Source: Branchiostoma floridae
Lineage: Eukaryota; Chordata; Leptocardii; Amphioxiformes; Branchiostomatidae
NCBI RefSeq assembly: GCF_000003815.2
Contig: NC_049992.1
Location: 6,081,918 to 6,145,917, forward strand
Direction of reading: 5' to 3'
DNA: 64,000 bases
Shown here: positions 57,241-64,000 of the stretch, piece by piece
Layout of the letters: every line of letters begins with the position of its first letter
Position numbering within the stretch: the stretch's first letter is position 1
Notes under the pieces: generated by a model
Database searches by the model: none
Told to the model about the DNA's origin: nothing
What the model saw: the letters and a program-made list of their open reading frames with translations, nothing else
Translations under genes and position numbers: made by a program

Positions 57241-60200
57241 TCACACTCTATCTGTGGGGAAGGCTACGTTGGTCAGTGCCATTCCCCTGCGGGGATGTTT
57301 AGCCAGGGAGGGTGCCAGCAGGTCCATAGTGCTGTGCGTGTGACGGTTGCTCAGCTCCAGGTGGCTCATGGGAAGGCGATGGAGCTCCTTTGGAGATGGC
57401 CGCTCGGTTCTTCTGGGGACGAAGGACGTGAGCTTGACCTGGAGAGACCTGGCGTGTCCCTACACAAGAAAGAAAGGCGTAAGCAAAGTTTCCTTTCACG
57501 CACAACTCATTTATGTCATATAATCTCTAACCTCCTCGATCATAATACACAACAGTTTTAGCTAGAAGTATTGAAAATAAGGTTGACACGAAGACATAAG
57601 AAGAGGATATGTCAAGTGAGCCTTAGAGGATGAAATATACAGCTTTTTTGACTCCATAACCTTGAACCTTTGCAAATGACCTTCAAAACCAAAATGTTTA
57701 GGGATTTTGGACAATTGATCAAGAAATCAGAAGATCAAATACACGTTTACTGGTTAAAAGAAAAATGAAAAGCGTCCTGAGAGCCCATTTGATCTTCTCA
57801 TGAAGATAAAGGTTCAAACAAACAAAGATGCAATTGTGTTAAGATTCTCCGAAGGTGAACAAATTTTCCTTTGCACCCTTTGCTCACTCGGTGGTTTCTT
57901 CGGTGGATGTATGGTATGGATACACCGAAGGAAAGTGGATCATCAACATTATATTAAACTCTAGCTGCCAGGAATGATCACAGATGGACACATATGTTGC
58001 TGCTTTTAATCTAAGAAATCTTGAACACACCTGTTTTCGTCTGCACCACTTTAAAAGCCAAGAGGAGATGCCACACAGTATCATGGTCCCGAGAATGCTG
58101 GTCACTGCAGTCGTCACCACAGCCTGGAGTATCACATACCCAGGGTCATCAGCGCCACATGACGCGTCGGCCGGACGTCCTGTCTTTGGGGTCAAACTTT
58201 CTTCGCGGGGGGTCAGCTCTCTTGAGCGAGGAGTCAACTGTAGGGATGTGTCGGTGATTTTCGTGTCGCTTTCTTCAATGTTCCCAGTTTTGGGGTTCCC
58301 TGTATAAGAGTTGGCTCTGGTGGTCGTTGTGAACGAATCTGCTGTGGTCATCCTCTTGTCTATGTCGTTCCTCGTGGAGTCAGCAGGAGGCGCTCCTGAG
58401 TGTGACACAGAAAGGTGGATAATCACGAAGTCCTTGCCAACGTAGTTGCTCGCCGTGCAGATGTAGACGCCCGAGTCGTTCCGACTAAAGGCGGAGAGGG
58501 TGAAAGAACCCCCTTCCATCACTTTCTGTCCCTGTCCTTTCGTTAACCGCAGCCACTGCAACTCTGGTTCTGGAAATCCTGTGGCATTACAAACAAGCTC
58601 AACTCTTTCCCCCTCCCTTACCATCATGTGCCTTGTTGAGGTTTGTATGGAAGGACTCAGGCATTGCAAGACCAAGTCTCCTGCCGGCACATCGGAAAGC
58701 TTCGTGTTTTCAAGCGACTGCGGCGACTCACAAACGATACGCTCATCGAAGCCGCCGGTGTCGCAAGCTTTTAGTCCCCGCAGACGACAATCGCACGACC
58801 ACGGGTTTCCAGCGAGCATCACCGTGTTAGAAATCAAACCACACAGGCTCTCCGGTAGCGTCTGTAGCTCGTTATTCTCCAACCGAAGCTCGACGATCTC
58901 GTCCAACCCTCGGAAGGCATCGTCGTGTATTCGGGAAAGTTCGGCGTTGGCGAGGCGGAGCCGAGCGATCGTTTTTAAAGGAGCGAAGGTATCCGAGCTC
59001 AGCGTACGAATAGGGTTAAAGGTCAAATCCAAGTCCGCAAGGGTAGAAAGATTTCCCCAAACAGTTTTGGGAACGAAGCTGAGATTGTTGTAGTTGAGTG
59101 ATATAGACTGAAGGTTCGGATGCCAACTAAACGCCTTGTCATCTATAGAGTGAATGTTGTTCCACCCAAGAGCTACCATCTCAAGTCTTTCAAGCCCAAA
59201 GAAGGTGTCTTTGGCCAAGAATGTCAGCTCCATATTCTTGAGATGCAAAACTTCTAACGACTTGAGTTTTGAGAAACATTTGGGAGGGATGCGTGTGAGC
59301 GGGTTGCGGGAAAGACGCAGGTCCTGTAGTTCGGAGAGTGGTCGGAAGGCGGCACAGGGGACGGAGACCAGGTTGTTTATCTGGAAATCCAGGTGTGTCA
59401 GGTTCCTCAGGTCGTCAAACGTGTCGTCTGACACCATGGTGATGACGTTACCCCACACCTGGGGGAGAAGGTGAAGTATTGGTCGTTGGTGATCAATTGT
59501 TCAATCAATCAATCAACCCATTTAACAGCATTTGCAATCAACGTGGCACAAATACTTGACTGTTTTTTTTACATCCAATGGTCAATTTTCATTTTCCCCT
59601 CAACTTCAGACTAGTTCTGTATAATTAAGTTATATTTCAGTGTTTTGCATGTTTAGCATGTTTATTATTTATTATTAGTCATTTTGAGCTCGAACATATA
59701 GTACACACACACGCAGAGCGTGCCGCACGCATGCACGCACACACATACACGGCATAAACACACACATGTACAGACACACATATATATTTACACACACACA
59801 CGTGCGAAAACCTCACGGGAGATGGACAAGAGCTCATTGTTGCAAACAAACGTACCTCCAGCCTCTCCAAGCTCGGCATTCCCGTGAAAATCCCACGTGA
59901 GAGAGACGAGAGTTTGTTGGCGGACAGCCTCAGCTTGATGAGCCTACCCAGCCCGAGGAAGGCCCCGGGGGTGACGGCGGTGATGTTGTTCAGCGGGAGC
60001 TCCAGCCACAGCAGACCGGGCGGGTAGCTACCTGTCCCGCCGCTGAACCTCGTCATGTTCGAGAAGGTGACGAACACGTGGTTCGTACCGTTCGGCACCA
60101 CCTGGGGAATGAATGAGTAAATTAATGAATTAGAGTGAGTGAATGAATTAATGAGTGGATAAATGAATGAGCTAAGGTGAGTGAATGAGAGTGAATGAAT

Positions 60201-61496
60201 GAATGGATTCGTGGATGGATGCGTGGATGAATGGATGAACGAATGAGAGTAAGTGAATAAATGAGAGTGAATGAATGAATGAGAATGAGTGAGTAATCAA
60301 ATGAGTGGATGATGAATGAATGGATGGATGGATAAACGAATGAATGAATGAATGAATAAAAGAATCAATTAATGGATGGACAGATGGATAGACTGTCATT
60401 ATTCGATGGATGGATGGATGGATGAGAGTGAATTAATGAATTGGTGGATGGATGGATGTATGGATTAATGAATGAATGGATGGATTTGTGGATGGATGAA
60501 TGAATGAATGAATGAACGAAGAAAGGAACGAATGAATCATATTTTATGGATGTCATCTGATGGCACATGAATTTTCATCCATTTCCTAACTGTAATTCAT
60601 ATAAGGACGCTGTAGAAGAAGCAACATACATCTCTTACACTATGTATATATACATATATATAGTGTAAGAGATATGGGGAATCCGGAAGCGAAAAGTAAT
60701 GATCCCTTTGCGAAGTCTTAAAGTAAGCAAAGATCTCAAAGAACACTTAAGTTCATTGTTTGCTGTATTAAACGTTTATACATTCATGTTCTGTATGTTC
60801 AATCATTCACTCAACCTCTCTGAGGACTGAACACACAGAACACAGTATAGCAAACAATGTTTATTTTCTTTCTTCTGTTACATCTTTCTTGTTGACTTTG
60901 AAGACTTAGCTCAATTTTATCAATTGTCCGACATTTGCCATTTACGGTATATCAGTATATTTTTTACGACTTCTTTGTGTGATTACAATATAGTCGCAAG
61001 CTTTGTTTTTGGAAACAGACGAAAACCTATGCGCGTGCGGATGTCATCAAGTTAGAGTAAATTTTCAACAAAGCTATCATTGTTAATGAAAAGTCTCCTT
61101 GCACATGACCAAAAGAGTTGCTTCTTATTTGACAACCGTTTTATTCGTTTATTACTTCTATAAGTTCATGGAAGTTTTTATTGGTACGAACATATCAGAG
61201 AACAATACACAGTGGTGATGTACTCTAGCAGAGCTAATATCGTCATCACCAATGGGACATTTGAAAGTAAAATAGACAAAGGACAATACAATAGTTGTTC
61301 TTACCGAGAGCATGGTTGTAAAGTTGACAGTCTTGTCGTAGCAGCGCACGGCTGACTGACGGGTGTCACAGAAACACATGACGTCACGCTGACACAGCTC
61401 GGCTGCGGAGTGGACCGTCCAGACAAGTGCACCCAGAGCGAACAGTAAAACCGCTAGGCGGCGCTCCTGCGCGGTCATGGTTGTGAAATCTCGCAT
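57241..61496 (-). CDS. LRR-Ig type I membrane protein (4 exons, 694 aa)
   Basis: Cell-surface adhesion or recognition protein of the LRR-plus-immunoglobulin class, expanded in amphioxus (family knowledge). Minus-strand exons: 61496-61305, 60101-59856, 59458-58031, 57459-57241; every intron is phase 0 and GT-AG. Signal peptide in residues 1-32 (LAVLLFALGALVWTVHS); a second Met at residue 7 (61478) could also start it. Cysteine-rich LRR N-cap at 35-52 (C-x5-C-x-C-x8-C). About ten leucine-rich repeats to about 355. LRR C-cap near 364-412 (NPWSCDCRL). One Ig domain about 415-497 (Cys436, Trp448, DSGVYICTAS with Cys480). Ser/Thr-rich stalk, transmembrane helix about 587-615, then a basic cytoplasmic tail ending VAFPTDRV. 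I end exon 3 at the donor after WCRRKQ because the phase-0 last exon gives a sensible tail, whereas reading through gives 48 unrelated residues to a stop at 57884. The exact subfamily (LINGO-, AMIGO- or LRIT-like) is not clear. Confidence 0.9.
59700..59810. repeat. CA-rich microsatellite (LRR-Ig intron 2)
   Basis: Interrupted ACAC/CACG runs in the intron between exons 2 and 3. Confidence 0.85.
60105..60540. repeat. (GAAT/GGAT)n microsatellite array (LRR-Ig intron 1)
   Basis: Over 400 bases of imperfect tetranucleotide units GAAT, GGAT and GAGT, starting right behind the exon 2 acceptor. It explains the Ser/His/Ile-rich frames on the minus strand. Confidence 0.95.
60631..60672. repeat. 42-bp near-perfect palindrome
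   Basis: ATCTCTTACACTAT at one end and ATAGTGTAAGAGAT at the other, around a self-complementary TA-rich centre (GTATATATACATATAT). It can form a hairpin with almost no loop. In LRR-Ig intron 1. Confidence 0.92.
60754..60864. repeat. imperfect inverted repeat
   Basis: CATTGTTTGCTGTATT pairs with ACAGTATAGCAAACAATG, and GTTCTGTATGTTCA with TGAACACACAGAAC inside it. A probable small MITE in LRR-Ig intron 1. Confidence 0.7.
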
Positions 61497-62109
61497 TGCG
61501 ACGGGTGTTTGCAGATGTATCTGGTAGAAAACAAACGCCTTTTACACGTTAAGAAACGATTAATATGCATAGATCTTTGGGCATATTTCACCTTTATGAC
61601 ACCAAAATCATCATATAAAGTACGGACAATCACAACGCTTTGATAATACCATACCTTCCACTATATTTTGTTTATGTTATAAATCTGCACATACAGTGTA
61701 ATTGTATTCATTATTTTAATAGCTTTGAGCTGTATGAGGTAATCTATTTTATTTCATCTGATATTTTAGCCACAAATATTCATTGAGGGTCGGGGAAAAG
61801 GCACAGTTATTTTTAAAGTAGATATCCTCTCCTCGAAAACTTAAGTATAAAAACAATCTGACATATACATAAATACAAGATGGATAACGGAAAAGAAACC
61901 GCAACCAATACAGGTTAGCTATAGTGAACAATCAGTAAGAAATGTTGCCTAAGGCCTGTACAATCAATAGAAGTTACAGTTTTGTGCGTGTTAAAGTGAC
62001 GGCGATCCTCGCAGTATTAAAGAACATATTTAGTTGTTATACATGTGTGGCGATCATGAGGTTGCGCTCAAATTGTATTCTACTCTGTTTTGTATATATA
62101 GCCTGTATT

Positions 62110-62512
62110 TAATCACGCTTCGGTGTAACACACAGGCTATTGTATTTGTACATCTGTATAGCCGTATAACCGCACTTTGGCGTAACACATCAGCTTCTGT
62201 ATCTGTATAGCCGGTATAACCGCCCTTTGGCGTAACACATGAGCTTCTGTATCTGTATAGCCGGTATAACCGCCCTTCGGCGTAACACATCAGCTTCTGT
62301 ATCTGTATAGCCGGTATAACCGCCCTTCGGCGTAACGCACCAGCTTCTGTATCTGTATAGCCGGTATAACCGCACTTCGGTGTAACACACCAGCTTCTGT
62401 ATTTGTATCTGTATAGCCGTATAACCGCACTTCGGCGTAACAGTGACGTAAAGTTTTCTCTATATTTGTATCTGTATACTAGTAGCCGGTATAACCGCAC
62501 TTTGGTGTAACA
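62110..62512. repeat. 50-bp minisatellite, about seven to eight units
   Basis: CGTAACACAT-type words recur at 62181, 62231, 62281, 62331 and 62381, a 50-bp period; outer units are more diverged. The unit core is CTGTATAGCCGGTATAACCG. The long minus-strand frame across it is a by-product of the repeat. No unique spacers, so not CRISPR. Confidence 0.93.
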
Positions 62513-63364
62513 TGCATGTGTCTCAAGTTCTATAAAGTTCAAATAACTAATTATTTGATTGAGAGAACACCGAACATCGCTAACTATCTCTACCCAAACA
62601 CGAAAACGGGGGCTCTGCAAACTTCCGCACGCAATATTTCCTTCCATGACACTCAGCAAAATATGACTCATGAACAAAAGTTAAGATATAAAAAATGAAA
62701 TATAAACCTACCTCAAAGCCAAATGCGACTCCTTAAAAGACAAGTAGCGGCGGTCACTTCTGTACTGTTTCTGAAAATCTCAACGTGAGTCAACGTGTAC
62801 TTAATTAATATTCCACCCTCGCGACATATGTACCCGCCATCGGAGATCCGTAATTGAAAAGATTCCCCGCAGACAAAGGTTTGAATCCTTTCATTTTGAT
62901 CGGTGTTTACTTTCGTGTGGGTTTGCCTTGGCACAGGCTGTGGCGTCCTGGCTTATCGGCTCTTGAGCCACTCCTTGCAACAATAGCTGAAACTAACGCA
63001 GTGGAAATGCCGATAATGTCCAAGTTAAATCCTTGCTCCATCTGTCGCGTTAGTGATTGGGGACTTGATAAGCTGATATTCACTGGTCGCGACTGGACTT
63101 ATCCTGTTGATCAGTAGAACTGATATCGACAGCGTTCGTGTGTGCAACAACTTTACTACAATGGCTGAAATCAGAACGTGGTGGAAGTGCTGGTATTGTC
63201 CAAGTTAAATACTTTCTCCAGCTGTTGCGTTATGATATTGGAACTTGATAATCAAAAGGTCGACTCGACCTATTTTCTTATCAGTCCTAAGATATGAATG
63301 GCATCCGCCCGTGTACCAATTTTCGAGCGCTTCCTCCAAAGAAATTTGCGGCGTCGTGTGTGAC

Positions 63365-63640
63365 CTAAGTGTTAGAGCGTGCGGCTCGGAATCCAAAGGT
63401 CCCGAGTTCGATACCTGCCGTGCCCCGACGTTGTGCCCTTGGGAAAGGCACTTTGTACGACTTTCCTCACTTCACCCAGGTGTGAAAATGGGTGCCTGAC
63501 TTCGGCCGGGGAGATAAAAAAAAAGAAAACACTACATCCACCTTCTGTCTGTACTGTGCATGTGGCACTGTTGATATAAGTTACTAACTTGAGTGCAGTG
63601 CCACATTGTCTTTGTCTGTCCAAAGGCAAACAAAAAAACA
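63365..63640 (+). mobile_element. tRNA-derived SINE, full-length-like copy
   Basis: Head: GTGTTAGAGCGTGCGGCTCG (A-box region) and CCCGAGTTCGATACC (B-box). Body: TTGTGCCCTTGGGAAAGGCA, TTCCTCACTTCACCCAGGTG, AAAATGGGTGCCTGACTTCG, an A-rich stretch, then GTGGCACTGTTGATATAAG and GTGCAGTGCCACATTGTC. The reverse complement is found at 8030-8300. Confidence 0.82.
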
Positions 63641-64000
63641 AGGATATATGGCACAACTGTTTTTCATTCGCTATACTTTAGTGCTCCCATCCTCTTAAAT
63701 TCTGATAGCACCCAATTATGCCTTTTCAGACTCTTGGGTGAAAAAATAGCATCAATGTTAGCCTAGAAATTAAGCAGGCGTTGAAGAATTGAACACAGTT
63801 AAGGATAGTAACATGTCTAAATACGACATGTCCTTAAGCGAGTATTTTAATTATAATAATAGACCGCGGCTGTTTGCGCCAAACAGACCAATCGTTACCA
63901 ATCTTTTTGAAATGCAGAAAATTATCATTTTATTACTGTCTTCCCCTGCAAACTCCCTTTCATACCATAGATTAATGCCTCGCCAACTGGCATGTTTGCT

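Larger units (their letters stand above)
61497..64000. other. region upstream of the LRR-Ig gene
   Basis: Holds the 50-bp minisatellite and a SINE. No other exon recognised; a 5' non-coding exon of the LRR-Ig gene may lie here. Confidence 0.5.

Noticed and set aside
57037-57561. 174-codon plus-strand frame
   Set aside because: Antisense to the last LRR-Ig exon, which has matching splice phase and a better protein.
58500-59093. 197-codon plus-strand frame
   Set aside because: Shadow of the LRR region of the minus-strand gene.
60172-60568. Ser/His/Ile-rich minus-strand frames
   Set aside because: Translation of the GAAT/GGAT tetranucleotide array in an intron.
62110-62512. CRISPR-like array
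   Set aside because: Units are directly abutting with no unique spacers, in an animal genome.
62054-62677. 207-codon minus-strand frame rich in YTDTEA/YRYRS
   Set aside because: It is the 50-bp minisatellite read as protein; 50 is not a multiple of 3, so it cycles through three readings.

Overview
The window is animal nuclear DNA, almost certainly from an amphioxus (Branchiostoma). The genes have many short exons with clean GT-AG introns, the introns are packed with small palindromic transposons (MITEs), tRNA-derived SINEs and microsatellites, and two of the gene families seen here (LRR-Ig receptors and TPR repeat proteins) are known to be expanded in lancelets. The species assignment is inference. 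There is one 100-N assembly gap (21223-21322) and nothing bacterial or viral.

Layout. 1-14.7 kb: no gene I can support; diverged repeats, MITEs, SINEs, microsatellites and the 3' end of a LINE. 14.76-17.97 kb (minus): a five-exon ST8Sia-type sialyltransferase. 18-21.9 kb: repeats and the gap. 21.9-33.4 kb (plus): a complete DNA ligase III gene with a TATA promoter, a mitochondrial leader, an internal nuclear start and, unlike human LIG3, a PAR-binding (PBZ) zinc finger before the BRCT domain. 35.05-38.81 kb (minus): a BTB-BACK-Kelch gene split by a 1.8-kb transposon. 41.2-55.7 kb (plus): the splicing factor SF3B4, whose last intron (9.4 kb) carries on the opposite strand a nucleotidyltransferase-TPR gene (46.3-53.5 kb) that is itself broken by a frameshift and a 1.64-kb transposon. 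57.2-61.5 kb (minus): a four-exon LRR-Ig type I membrane protein. 61.5-64 kb: a 50-bp minisatellite and a SINE.

The genes do not form one pathway. LIG3 acts in nuclear and mitochondrial DNA repair, SF3B4 in the U2 snRNP, ST8Sia in the Golgi, LRR-Ig at the cell surface. The exon joins given were worked out by hand from splice sites, codon phase and family similarity; every multi-exon frame closes (966, 2997, 1311 and 2085 nt for ST8Sia, LIG3, SF3B4 and LRR-Ig).

Most worth a second look: the PBZ finger in LIG3 and the exact 90-bp triplication of its acceptor and half-exon; a partial duplicate of the ligase active-site exon; the Kelch gene, where the transposon could be removed as a new in-frame intron made from the target-site duplication; and the NTase-TPR gene nested in SF3B4.
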